Of a stretch of DNA of 64,000 nt, positions 23,380-34,877 are shown piece by piece. The notes beneath the pieces are model-generated. The model worked only from the letters and a program-made list of their open reading frames with translations. It was not told the origin of the DNA and did not search any database. The translations under genes were made by a program, and so were the position numbers. Position 1 is the stretch's first letter; every line of letters starts with the position of its first letter. The stretch comes from Castor canadensis (taxonomy: Eukaryota; Chordata; Mammalia; Rodentia; Castoridae), in contig NC_133387.1 in the NCBI RefSeq assembly GCF_047511655.1, positions 144,871,353 to 144,935,352 on the forward strand. Direction: 5' to 3'.

Positions 23380-24865
23380 AAAGAAAAGCTGCAGGGATTC
23401 CAACATGGTGACTAGAGGGAGGAAGCAGAAAGCATGCTTCCTAAAGTAAAATCTTGGAGAGACGCCAGAGATATACCTTGCAGGAAAAACCACCAACAAG
23501 AGGTAAAACTCCGACAATGCCAAACCCACAGCTTACGCATAGCATCCCCAGACCACGGTAAACAGAGAAACGAGGAGGGCTCCTGCAAAATCAGACACCA
23601 ACTCTTACCAGCTCGAGAGAAGCAGACCACTAGGTGAGCTAAGCAGCACACCGTACTCCCACAAACAACCCTGGGCCAGATCAGCATACCCCCTGGACAG
23701 ACTGAACCCCACCCAGGGAAAAAAAGAGAAAAAAAACTTAATAATAAACAACAACAAAAAAAACATAGCAAAGAGGGTGGGGTGCCCTGAGCACTGAAGA
23801 GTGTGGGAGGGGAAATCCTTCACAGAACTGTAAATAAACAACCAACCTGAGAAGACAGGAGTGGCAGCCCCCACCCAGCCCTTGCAGTGGGAAAGCTTAT
23901 AACAGTGACTGTCGTGAGGAGGGTTCCACTGGAGAGCATGGAAGGGGCATTTCCCACAAGATCTGTAAAAAAGCAAGCCAGCTGGAGAAGGGGGTTGTAG
24001 CACCACCTCCCCCAGTGTGCTTGCAGAAGGGAAGACTTCTAACAGTGGCCGTCGTGCCCTGGAGAACTCTAAATAAACAAAGGCTGTGGGGCTAGGTGAG
24101 TGTTGAGCTCATTCCTGAGATCTGCAATCAATAAAGCCTCCAGCAACAGCTAGCTGACAGCAGCTGGAAGGTGAGCCTCAGCCTCAGATATTCACAAAGC
24201 TGTCTCCAGACTCTTTTTTTTTATTTTATTTTTTCTCTTCCTTTGATGAGACAATGACAGAACTAGAATTGGAAGCTGAAGGATTCAATTTCTATTTGAA
24301 CTTGGGATTTTTGTTTTGTTTTGTTTTTTGGGTTATTTTTTTTTTGATGGTTTTTTTCTGCTTGTCCACTAGTTTTGTTTTTTCTTTTTTTTCCTCTTTG
24401 ATGAGACAATGACCAAACTACTTCTGAGACACTATCTCCAGGATTGGAGGCTGAGGGACTAACACCAAAATTATTAAGACTGAAACTTTATTGCACTTGA
24501 ACTTGGGGATTTTTTTTTAATCCACTCTCTGTCTCTCTACTGCCTGTTTAGTTTGCCATGGATTAGTACACTATCTCTCCCCTTTTATTTCTTTGGCACT
24601 GGTTTTTTTGTTATTGTTTGTTTGTTTTTCAATTGCTTGTTTCTTTATTTGTTTTTCAATTTTGATTACCTTCTTTACTTTCCCACTCCTCTCACCCTTC
24701 CATTCTAGATATCACCATTATTATTATTACAAGCTAGACAATACTGAATTACACACAGTACAGGGACAGTGACAATAGCAAGGGCAATGATGGGAAGATG
24801 GAAAATTAGTAAAGGAACCAGAGGGAAATGAAGAAAACAGATACTTAGATCCAGACTCCAAAAAA

Positions 24866-25955
24866 ACAAAGATAATTTATGACAAAGAACCCAATGAAGC
24901 CCACAAGAACACTCTGAAAGAAGAAATCCTGCAAGTAATCAATGAGAATTGTATAGAGATGATACTGGATATGGTCAACAAAAATGTACAGGAGACACTC
25001 AAGAAATTCCAAGACAACAAAAATAGAGAATTTGAGAAAGCACAAGAACAAATAAAAGAAACTATAGAAGCACTGTATAAACACCAAAGTGAAACAAAGA
25101 ACACAATAACTAAAGAGATAAATGAACTCAGGACAAAAATAGACAATATTAAAGAGGAAGAAACTCAGGATATGGAAAATCTCAGAAAAAAGAATGAAAC
25201 AGAAATGCAAAACAAAATGGAAGGCATCCAGCAGACTAGAACAAGAAGAAGACAGAATCTCAGAACTCGAAGATGAAATGGTAATTAAAGGAAAAACTGA
25301 AGACCTATTAGTGAAACAACTCAAGACCTGTGAAAAGAAAATGCAAGAAAACACCAACTCCATCAAAAGACCAAACCTGAGAATCATGGGTATTGATGAA
25401 GGAGAAGAGGTACAAGCAAAGGGAATGCATAATATATTGAACAAAATAATAACAGAAAATTTCCCAAATCTAGAGCAATCTATTCCCATACAGATGTAAG
25501 AGGCCTCCAGAACACCAAACAGACCAGATCAAAATAGAACTACCCCACAACATATCATCATTAAAACAACAAACACAGAGACCCAAGAAAGAATATTGAA
25601 GGTTGTAAGAGAGAAAAAACAAATAACATACAAAGGTAAACCCATCAAAATCACAGCAAACTTCTCAACAGAAACATTAAAAGCAAGAAGAGCTTGGGGT
25701 GAGATCTTCTGGGCACTTAATGAAAATAACTTCAACCCTAGGATACTCTACCCAGCAAAACTATCGTTCAAAATAGATGGAGCAATAAAAGTCTTCCATG
25801 ATAAGCAGAAACTAAAACAATATGTGACCACAAAGCCACCACTACAAAAGATTCTGCAAGGGATTCTGCACACAGAAAGTGAAACCCAACATAACCATGA
25901 AAGGGCAGGCAGCACCAAACTACAGGAAAAGAAAAAGCAAGAAAGTAGAGAGTAA
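24866..25955 (+). pseudogene. L1 ORF1 pseudogene (outer element)
   Basis: This aligns with the intact ORF1 at 33,736. The start region is mutated, an early frameshift or stop lies near 25,240-25,280, and there is a stop at about 25,497. The C-terminal RNA-binding segment around 25,630-25,800 is still readable (KPIKITANFSTETLKARRAWGE-type, NFNPRILYPAKLSFKIDGA). Confidence 0.9.
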
Positions 25956-26005
25956 CCTCAATATAGGTACACACAATCAAACCTTCAAACAACTAAGACA
26001 ACTAA

Positions 26006-27500
26006 ATGACAGGAATCACAACTTACCTGCCAGTACTAACACTTAACGTTAATGGACTTAATTCCCCCACCAAAAGACACTGTTTGACAAACTGGATTAA
26101 AAAGGAAGATCCAACAATTTCTTGCTCATAGAAGACCCATCTCACTGACAGAAATAAGCATAGGCTTAGGATGAAAGGCTAGAAGAAGATTTACCAAGCC
26201 AATGGCCCCCAAAAACAGGCAGGAGTATCAATACTTATCTCTGACAAAGTAGACTTCAAACCTACATTGATCAAATGAGATAAAGAAGGACATTCCATAC
26301 TAATAAAAGGAAGAATACATCAAAAGGAAATAACAATTATCAACCTATATGCACCCAGTGTCAACACACCCAATTTCTTCAATCATACCCTGAAGGACCT
26401 AAAAACATATATAAACTCCAACACAGTGGTCATGGGAGACTTTAATACCCCTGTCATCAATAGATAGGTCATCAAAACAAAACATCAATAAAGAAATTCT
26501 AGACCTAAAATATACCAGAGAGCAAATGGACCTAGTTGATGTCTTCAGAACATTTCATCCAACTTCTACACAATATACACTTTTCTCAGCAGACCATGGA
26601 AACTTCTCCAAAACTGATCATATCATAGGGCACAAAGCAAGCCTCAGCATTCTATATGATCATAATGCATTAAAACTACAACTCAACAACAAAAATAATA
26701 ACAAAAAACATGCAACCAGGTGGAAACTGAAAACACATTGCTCAATGACCAGTGGGTCATTGATGAAATAAAAGAGGAAATTAAAAGTTTCCAGGAAGTT
26801 AATGAAAATTAAAACACAACCTACCAGAACCTATGGGACATAGCAAAGGCAGTCCTGAGAGGTAACTTTACAGCCATGAATGCATATATTAAAAGGACAA
26901 AAAGATCTCATATCAATGACCCAATGCTGCATCTCATACTCCTAGAAAAACAAGAACAAGCAAATCCCAAAACAAACAGAAGGAGAGAAATAATAAAAAT
27001 AAGAGCTGAAATAATGAAATGGAAACAAAAAAAAACATACAAAGAATTAATGAAACAAAAAGTTGGTTCCTTGAAAAAATAAACAAGATCAACAGATCCC
27101 TGGCAAACCTGACTAAAATGAGGAGAGAAAAAACTCAAATCAGTAAAATCAGAATGCAGAAGGGGAGATAACAACAAACACCATGGAAGCCCAGGAAGTC
27201 ATCAGAGACTACTTTGAGAACCTATATTCTAATAAATATGAAAATCTTGAAGAAATAGATAGATTTCTAGATACTTACGATCATCCAAAACTGAACCAAG
27301 AGGAAATTAATCACCTGAATAGATCTATAACACAAAATGAAATTGAAGCAGCAATCAAGAGTCTCCCCAAAAGGAAAAGTCCAGCACCAACGGATTCTCT
27401 GCTGAATTCTATCAGACCTTTAAAGAAGAACTGATACCAAACCTCCTTAAACTGTTCCATGAAATGAAAGGGAAGGAAAACTGCCTAACACATTTTATGA
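26006..27500 (+). pseudogene. L1 ORF2 5' half, decayed (outer element)
   Basis: It begins MTGIT and runs through the endonuclease domain into the region before the reverse transcriptase core. It has stops near 26,128, 26,181 and 26,276, a deletion near 26,450-26,460, and frameshifts around 27,390 and 27,465. The last differences that mark it as old sequence fall near 27,440-27,495. After that the DNA is almost identical to the young L1. Confidence 0.88.
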
Positions 27501-30355
27501 AGCCAGTATTACACTTATCCCAAAACCAGGCAAAGACACCTCCAAAAAGGAGAACTATAGGCCAATCTCCTTAATGAACATTGATGCAAAAATCCTCAAC
27601 AAAATAATGGCAAATCGAATTCAGCAACACATCAAAAAGATTATTCACCACGACCAGGTAGGCTTCATCCCAGGGATGCAGGGGTGGTTCAACATACGAA
27701 AATCAATAAACGTAATAAACCACATTAACAGAAGCAAAGACAAAAACCACTTGATCATCTCAATAGATGCAGAAAAAGCCTTTGATAAGATCCAACATCA
27801 TTTCATGATAAAAGCTCTAAGAAAACTAGGAATAGAAGGAAAGTTCCTCAACATTATAAAAGCTATATATGACAAACCTACAGCCAGCATTATACTTAAC
27901 GGAGAAAAATTAAAACCATTCCCTCTAAAATCAGGAACCAGACAAGGATGCCCACTATCTCCACTCCTATTCAACATAGTACTGGAATTCCTAGCCAGAG
28001 CAATTAGGCAAGAAGAAGGAATAAAAGGAATACAAATAGGTAAAGAAACTGTCAAAATATCCCTATTTGCAGACGACATGATCCTATACCTTAAAGACCC
28101 AAAAAACTCTACTCAGAAGCTTCTAGACATCATCAATAGCTATAGCAAGGTAGCAGGATATAAAATCAACATAGAAAAATCATTAGCATTTCTATACACT
28201 AACAATGAGCAAACGGAAAAAGAATGTATGAAAACAATTCCATTTACAATAGCCTCAAAATAAATCAAATACCTAGGTGTAAACCTAACAAAAGATGTGA
28301 AAGACCTCTACAAGGAAAACTATACACTTCTGAAGAAAGAGATTGAGGAAGACTATAGAAAGTGGAGAGATCTCCCATGCTCATGGATTGGTAGAATCAA
28401 CATAGTAAAAATGTCGATACTCCCCAAAGTAATCTACATGTTTAATGCAATTCCCATCAAAATTCCAATGACATTCATTAAAGAGATTGAAAAATCTACT
28501 GTTAAATTTATATGGAAACACAAGAGGCCACGAAGAGCCAAGGCAATACTCAGTCAAAAGAACAATGCAGGAGGTATCACAATACCTGACTTCAAACTAT
28601 ATTACAAAGCAATAACAATAAAAACAGCATGGTACTGGCACAAAAACAGACATGAAGACCAGTGGAACAGAATAGAGGACCCAGATATGAAGCCACACAA
28701 CTATAACCAACTTATCTTTGACAAAGGAGCTAAAAATATGCGATGGAGAAATAGCAGCCTCTTCAACAAAAACTGCTGGGAAAACTGGTTAGCAGTCTGC
28801 AAAAAACTGAAACTAGATCCATGTATATCACCCTATACCAAGATTAACTCAAAATGGATCAAGGATCTTAATATCAGACCCCAAACTCTTAAGTTGATAC
28901 AAGAAAGAGTAGGAAATACTCTGGAGTTAGTAGGTATAGGTAAGAACTTTCTCAATGAAACCCCAGCAGCACAGCAACTAAGAGATAGCATAGATAAATG
29001 GGACCTCATAAAACTAAAAAGCTTCTGTTCATCAAAAGAAATGGTCTCTAAACTGAAGAGAACACCCACAGAGTGGGAGAAAATATTTGCCAATTATACA
29101 TCAGACAAAGGACTGATAACCAGAATATACAGGGAACTTAAAAAACTAAATTCTCCCAAAACTAATGAACCAATAAAGAAATGGGCAAGTGAACTAAACA
29201 GAACTTTCTCAAAAGAAGAAATTCAAATGGCCAGAAAACACGTGAAAAAATGCTCACCATCTCTAGCAATAAAGGAAATGCAAATTAAAACCACGCTAAG
29301 ATTCCACCTCACCCCTGTTAGAATAGCCATCATCAGCAACACCACCAACAACAGGTGTTGGCGAGGATGCAGGGAAAAAGGAACCCTCTTACACTGTTGG
29401 TGGGAATGTAGACTAGTACAACCACTCTGGAAAAAAATTTGGAGGCTACCTAAAAAGCTGGACATCGATCTACCATTTGATCCAGCAATACCACTCTTGG
29501 GGATATACCCAAAAGACTGTTACTCCAGAGGCACCTGCACATCCATGTTTATTGCAGCACTATTCACAATAGCCAAGTTATGGAAACAGCCAAGATGCCC
29601 CACCACTGACGAATGGATTAAGAAAATGTGGTATCTATACACAATGGAATTTTATGCAGCCATGAAGAAGAACGAAATGTTATCATTCGCTGGTAAATGG
29701 ATGGAATTGGAGAACATCATTCTGAGTGAGGTTAGCCTGGCCCAAAAGACCAAAAATCATATGTTCTCCCTCATATGTGGACATTAGATCAAGGGCAAAC
29801 ACAACAAGGGGATTGGACTATGAGCACATGATAAAAGCGAGAGCACACAAGGGAGGGGTGAGGATAGGTAAGACACCTAAAAAACTAGCTAGCATTTGTT
29901 GCCCTTAATGCAGAGAAACTAAAGCAGATACCTTAAAGCAACTGAGGCCAATAGGAAAAGGGGACCAGGAACTAGAGAAAAGGTTAGATCAAAAAGAATT
30001 AACCTAGAAGGTAACACCCACGCACAGGAAATCAATGTGAGTCAATGCCCTGTATAGCTATCCTTATCTCAACCAGCAAAACCCCTTGTTCCTTCCTATT
30101 ATTGCTTATACTCTCTCTACAACAAAATTAGAGATAAGGGCAAAATAGTTTCTGCTGGGTATTGAGGGGGGGGAGCGGGAGGGGGTGGAGTGGGTGGTAA
30201 GGGAGGGGGTGGGGGCAGTGGGGAGAAATGACCCAAGCCTTGTATGCACATATGAATAATAAAAGAAAAATGAAAAAAAAACTAAAAAATAAAATAAAAT
30301 AAAATAAATCAAGGAATTTGAAAAAAAAATAAAATAAAATAAAAAATAAAATAAC
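27500..30355 (+). mobile_element. Young L1 3' half fused into the outer L1 (copy B tail)
   Basis: This runs from the middle of ORF2 to a complete 3'UTR and a long A-rich tail (30,270-30,355, with AAAAT-type repeats). It is nearly identical to the intact L1 at 36,400-39,190 and lacks the DTG codons, so it is of the young subfamily. ORF2 here is open except for one nonsense change (AAA to TAA at 28,261-28,263). FADD is intact at 28,066-28,077. Its 5' junction with the old outer ORF2 is homologous and in register, not a usual truncated end. Confidence 0.88.
28297..29787 (+). pseudogene. L1 ORF2 C-terminal half, open frame (copy B tail)
   Basis: A 496-codon frame continues after the nonsense codon at 28,261. 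It covers the region C-terminal to the reverse transcriptase core up to the cysteine-rich end ([18 protein letters not shown]) and SLICGH. The same reading frame is open upstream from 27,574 to 28,260, showing a single stop in otherwise coding sequence. There is no reason to expect independent function. Confidence 0.85.
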
Positions 30356-32165
30356 TGCAAACCGAATCTAACAACACATCAAGAAGATCATTCACCACGA
30401 CCAAGTAGGCTTCAACCCAGGAATGCGGGGGTGGTTCAACATATGCAAATCAATAAATGTAATACACACATTAACAGAAGGAAAGACAAAAACCATTTGA
30501 TCATCTTAATAGATGTAGAAAAAACCTTTGATAAGATCCAACACCATTTCATGATAAAAGCTCTAAGAAAACTAGGAATAGAAGGAAAGTACCTCAACAT
30601 TATAAAAGCTATATATGACAAACCTACAGCCAGCATTAGACTTAATGGTGAAAAACTGAAACCATTCCCTCTAAAAATCAGGAACAAGACAAGGATGCCC
30701 ACTATCCCTACTCCTATTCAACATAGTACTGGAATTCCTAGCCAGAGAAATTAGGCAAGAAGAAGGAATAAAAGGAATACAAATCAGTTAAGAAACTGTC
30801 AAAATATCCCTATTTGCAGACAATATGATCCTACACCTTAAAGACCCAAAAACCTCTACTCAAAAGCTCCTAGACACCATCAATAGCTATAGCAAGGTAG
30901 CAGGATATAAAATCAACATAGAAAAATCATTAGCATTTCTATACATTAATAATGAACAAACTGAGAAAGAATATATGAAAACAATTCCATTTACAATAGC
31001 CTCAAAAAAAGTCAAATATCTAGGAGTAAACTTAACAAAAGATGTGAACGACCTCTACAAGGAAAACTATAAACTTCTGAAGAAAAAGATTGAGGAAGAC
31101 TATGGAAAGTGGAGAGATCTCCATGCTCATGGAGAATCGACATAGTAAAAATGGCTATACTCCCAAAAGCAATCTACATGTTTAATACAATTCCCATCAA
31201 AATCCCAATGACATTCATCAAAGAGATTGAAAAGTCTATGGTTAAATTTATTTGGAAACCACAAATAGCCAAGGCAATACTCAGCAAAAAGAACAATGCT
31301 GGAGGTATCACAATACCCGACTTCAAACTGTATTGCAAAGCAATAGCAATAAAAACAGCATGGTACTCGCACAAACACAGACATGAAGACAGAATAGAGG
31401 ACCCAGATATGAAGCCACACAACTATAACCAACTTATCTTTGACAAGTTGGAGAAATGACAGCCTCTTCAACAAAAACTGCTGGGAAAACTGGTTAGCAG
31501 TTTGCAAAAAAATGAAACTAGATCCATGTATATCACCCTATCCCAGTATTAACTCAAAATGGATCAAGGGCCTTAATATCAGACCCCAAACTCTAATGTT
31601 GGTACAGGAAAGAGCAGAAAACACTCTGGAATTAATAGGTATAGGCAAGAAATTTCTCAATGAAACCCCAGCAGCTCAGCAACTAAGAGATAGCATAGAT
31701 AAATGGGACCTCATAAAACTAAAAAGCTTCTGCTCAACAAAAAAATGGTCTTTAAACTGAAGAGAACACCCACAGAGTGGGAGAAAATATTTGCCAGCTA
31801 CACATCAGACAAAGGACTGATAACCAGAATACATAGGGAACTCAAAAAACTAAATTCTCCCAAAATTAATGAACCAATAAAGAAATGGGCAAGTGAACTA
31901 AACAGAACTTTCTCAAAAGAAGAAATTCAAATGGCCAGAAAACACATGAAAAAATGCTCACCATCCCTAGCAATAAAGGAAATGCAAATTAAAACCACAC
32001 TAAGATTCCACTTCACCAGTTAGAATAGCCATCATTAGAAACACCACCAAAAACAGGTGTTGGTGAGGATATGGGGAAAAAGGAACCCTGTACACTGCTC
32101 TTGGGAATGTAAACTAGTACAACCACTCTGGAAAAAAATTTAGAGGCTTTAAAAATCTAAACATA
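30356..32165 (+). pseudogene. Outer L1 ORF2, second half (copy C), left of the inserted full-length L1
   Basis: It resumes at ORF2 codons matching [10 protein letters not shown] and continues past the reverse transcriptase core to the cysteine-rich region. The active-site box reads FADN (codon at 30,822-30,824 is AAT). Frameshifts are frequent, for example near 30,670, 30,788, 31,130, 31,245 and 31,445. It is interrupted at 32,165 by the young L1 and continues at 39,191-40,026. Confidence 0.9.
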
Positions 32166-32509
32166 GGGAATTCCAAGATGGCGGCTAGAGGGAGGAAGCA
32201 GAAAGCGACCCTCCTACAGTGAAATCTTGGAGAGACGTTGGAGACACACTTTGCAGGCATAATCACCGAGAAAAGGCATAACTTTGACTCCTCCACATCT
32301 CCAGCCGGCGCAGAGAATCTCCACTTCACAGAACCGAGGAGGCCCCCGGGCCGCCAGTGGCCGGCGCCCATACGGCTTGGGAAGACGCGGACCAGGTGAG
32401 CTTCGCGGTACCACGGTTCCCCCACAGACAAGCCTGGGCCAGAGCAGCATAGCCCCCTGGACAGACTGACCTCCACCCGGGAAAAAAAGAGAAACTGAGT
32501 ACTAAGCAA
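32114..32509 (-). other. Antisense open frame at the L1 5' end (ORF0-like position)
   Basis: An open frame of 131 codons runs antisense through the first about 340 bp of the L1 5'UTR, out through its 5' boundary and about 50 bp into the flank. The corresponding frame is also open in copy A (2,750-3,007), sharing AHLV, GAG, and a RRVAFCFLPLAAILE / [15 protein letters not shown] ending. In primates an antisense ORF0 sits in a similar place. No protein evidence exists here, and GC-rich sequence can be open by chance. Confidence 0.35.
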
Positions 32510-33735
32510 TAAGAACAGTTAAGACACGCTGGAAAGAGGGTGGGGCGCCCTGAGCGCTGAAGATCGGGGGAAGGGAATCCTTCCCAGGACTGTAAATAAA
32601 CGAGCCGGGCGGGCCGGAGAGGCTCTGGCGGGAGCGGGGCGCGCCAGCAACCAGGAGCGGGGACGCTTGTGAGAGGAGGGAAGACCCACTTCCCACGTGA
32701 ACTGTAAATAAACACGCAGGCCTGACAACGCAGGGCAGTGTCGCCTTTCCCAGTGCTTGGAAAGGGAAAAGCCTGTGGCAGAGGCCCCCCTCCCCCGCAC
32801 AGGAGAACTCTGAGCAAACAAAGCCTGTGGGACCAGGTGAGTGCTAAGCTCACCCCAGAGATCTGCATAAATAACGCCGCCAGCTACAGGCTGAGAGCAG
32901 CAGGCAGGCAAGCCACAGTTGCAGATACCACTCTCAGAACTGCCTCCAGACGCTTTTTTTTTCTTTTTCTCCCTACCTTTGATGAGAGAACAACCGAATT
33001 ACACCTGCAAGCCGAAAAACTTACTGAAACTATTGCATTTGAACTGGGGACACTTGGTGGGGCTTTTTTTTTTTTCTTCTGTGTGTGTGTGAGTGTAGTT
33101 TTGTTCTACTTTATGCATCCACTTTGATGAGACAACTACAGAACAACATCTGAGGCACCAACTCCAAGACTGGAGATTGAGACGGACATCCAAATTATTA
33201 AGACTGAAATTGCATTGCATATAAACTTAGAAGTTTTTTGGTTTTTTTGTTTTTTTTGTTTTTTTTAATTTTCTATTTTCCATTTTATTTTAATTCATTT
33301 TTATAAATAGATATTACTTTCATATACTTATTTTTTATTTTTTTTATCTTTGATTTTCAATCCTCTCTCTGTCACTCTATTGTCTGTTCAGCTTACTGTC
33401 GATTAGTACACTAACACTCCCTGTTTATACCTTTGAAACTCTCTTGTCTGATACCTTGTTCTGCTTTCTCCCTCTTGTCTGTATATTTGTTTTCCCCTTT
33501 TCTTTAACTTCTGGCTTTCCATCCCAGCTCACTCTTCCATTCTCAATATTACCATTGTTATTATTACAAGCTAGAAAATACTTAATTACACACAGTACAG
33601 GGACAGTAACAACACCAAGGACAATGACTGGAAGACAGAAAAAAACAAGGAAACCAGTTTCCCCACAGCAAAAAATTAGTACAGGAACCAGAGGGGAATG
33701 AAGAGAACAGAAAAACAGAGCCAGACTCCAACAAA
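32166..33735 (+). promoter_or_regulatory. L1 5'UTR promoter, CpG-rich
   Basis: The element starts gggaattccaagatggcgg. AAGATGGCGG is a YY1-type site at the transcription start, in the same relative place as the YY1 site that positions initiation in human L1. The first 700 bp are rich in CpG (for example ccggcgc and ggccggcgcc near 32,300-32,370). The equivalent regions of copies A and the outer element have mostly TG/CA in those places, as expected after methylated-CpG decay. T-rich runs near 32,955, 33,066 and 33,240-33,350 precede ORF1. Promoter activity is inferred from position and family. Confidence 0.75.
32175..32184 (+). promoter_or_regulatory. YY1-like site at L1 start
   Basis: The sequence aagatggcgg sits about 10 bp from the 5' end of the element. 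Copy A has aagatggtga and the outer copy has aacatggtga at the same place, so the site is intact only in the young copy. Binding itself is inferred. Confidence 0.6.
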
Positions 33736-34827
33736 ATGAAGATAAACTATGCCAAAGGACCCAATGAAGCCTACAAGAATAATTTAAAAGAAGACATACT
33801 ACAAGTACTCAATGAGAATTTTATAGAGATGATACTGGATAGGGTCAACCAAAATGTACAGGAGACACTCAAGAAATTCCAAGACAATAAAAATAGAGAA
33901 TTTGAAAAAGCAAAAGAAGAAATAAAGGAAACCATAGAAGCACTGTATAAACACCAAAATGAAAGAGAGAACACAATGAATAAATGGATAAATGAACTCA
34001 GGACAAAAATAGACAACAATAAAGAAGAAAACAGCCAGGATATGGAAAACCTCAGAAAAAAGAACGAAACAGAACTGCAAAACAAAACGGAAGGCCAATC
34101 CAGCAGAATAGAACAAACAGAAGACAGAATCTCAGAACTTGAAGATGAAATGGTAATTAAAGGAAAAACTGAAGAACTACTAATTAAACAACTCAAGACC
34201 TGTGAAAAGAAAATGCAAGAACTCACCGACTCCATCAAAAGACCAAACTTGAGAATCATGGGCATCGAAGAAGGAGAAGAGGTGCAAGCGAAGGGAATGC
34301 GTAATATATTCAACAAAATAATAACGGAAAATTTCCCAAATCTAGAGAAAGATATTCCCATACAAATGCAAGAGGCCTCTAGGACACCAAACAGACCAGA
34401 TCAAAATAGAACTACTCCACGACATATCATCATTAAAACAACAAGTTCAGAAACTAAGGAAAGAATATTGAAGGCTGCAAGAGAGAAAAAACAAGTAACA
34501 TACAAAGGTAAACCCATCAAAATCACAGCAGACTTCTCAACAGAAACATTAAAAGCAAGAAGAGCGTGGGGTGAGATCTTCCGGGCACTGAATGAAAATA
34601 ACTTCAACCCCAGGATACTCTACCCAGCAAAGCTATCATTCAAAATAGATGGAGCAATAAAAGTCTTCCATGATAAGCAGAAACTAAAACAATATGTGAC
34701 CACAAAGCCACCATTACAAAAGATTCTGCAAGGGATCCTGCACACAGAAAGTGACACCCAACTTAACCATGAAAAGGCAGGCAGCACCAAACCACAGGAT
34801 AAGAAAAAGCAAGACAGTAGAGAGTAA
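33736..34827 (+). CDS. L1 ORF1 protein, intact (363 aa)
   Basis: This L1 RNA-binding protein forms trimers, coats L1 RNA in the cytoplasmic ribonucleoprotein particle and acts as a nucleic-acid chaperone. From MKINYAKGPNEAY the protein has a long charged coiled coil (about residues 30-155, with EFEKAKEEIKETIEALYK and RISELEDEM). An RRM-like domain follows (about 160-260; RPNLRIMGIEEGEE, IFNKIITENFPNLEKDI, RTTPRHIIIK). The C-terminal domain ends the protein (about 260-345; YKGKPIKITADFS, FNPRILYPAKLSF). Its length is close to mouse ORF1 (about 357-371 aa). The start is the only ATG giving the full family N-terminus, and decayed copies A and outer align from the same position. It is translated from the bicistronic L1 RNA 50 bp ahead of ORF2. 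Confidence 0.93.
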   Translation: MKINYAKGPNEAYKNNLKEDILQVLNENFIEMILDRVNQNVQETLKKFQDNKNREFEKAKEEIKETIEALYKHQNERENTMNKWINELRTKIDNNKEENSQDMENLRKKNETELQNKTEGQSSRIEQTEDRISELEDEMVIKGKTEELLIKQLKTCEKKMQELTDSIKRPNLRIMGIEEGEEVQAKGMRNIFNKIITENFPNLEKDIPIQMQEASRTPNRPDQNRTTPRHIIIKTTSSETKERILKAAREKKQVTYKGKPIKITADFSTETLKARRAWGEIFRALNENNFNPRILYPAKLSFKIDGAIKVFHDKQKLKQYVTTKPPLQKILQGILHTESDTQLNHEKAGSTKPQDKKKQDSRE

Positions 34828-34877
34828 CATCAAGTTAGGTACACACAATCAAACCTTCAAACAACTAAGATAACTAA

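Noticed and set aside
32326-32868. A second antisense frame of 180 codons in the young L1 5'UTR
   Set aside because: It overlaps the ORF0-like frame in another phase, in a GC-rich stretch, and has no similar open frame in copy A; chance is likely.
33444-33701. 85-codon frame before L1 ORF1 as an extra L1 protein
   Set aside because: It lies in the 5'UTR, does not recur as an open frame in the other full-length copies and has low-complexity N-terminal text.
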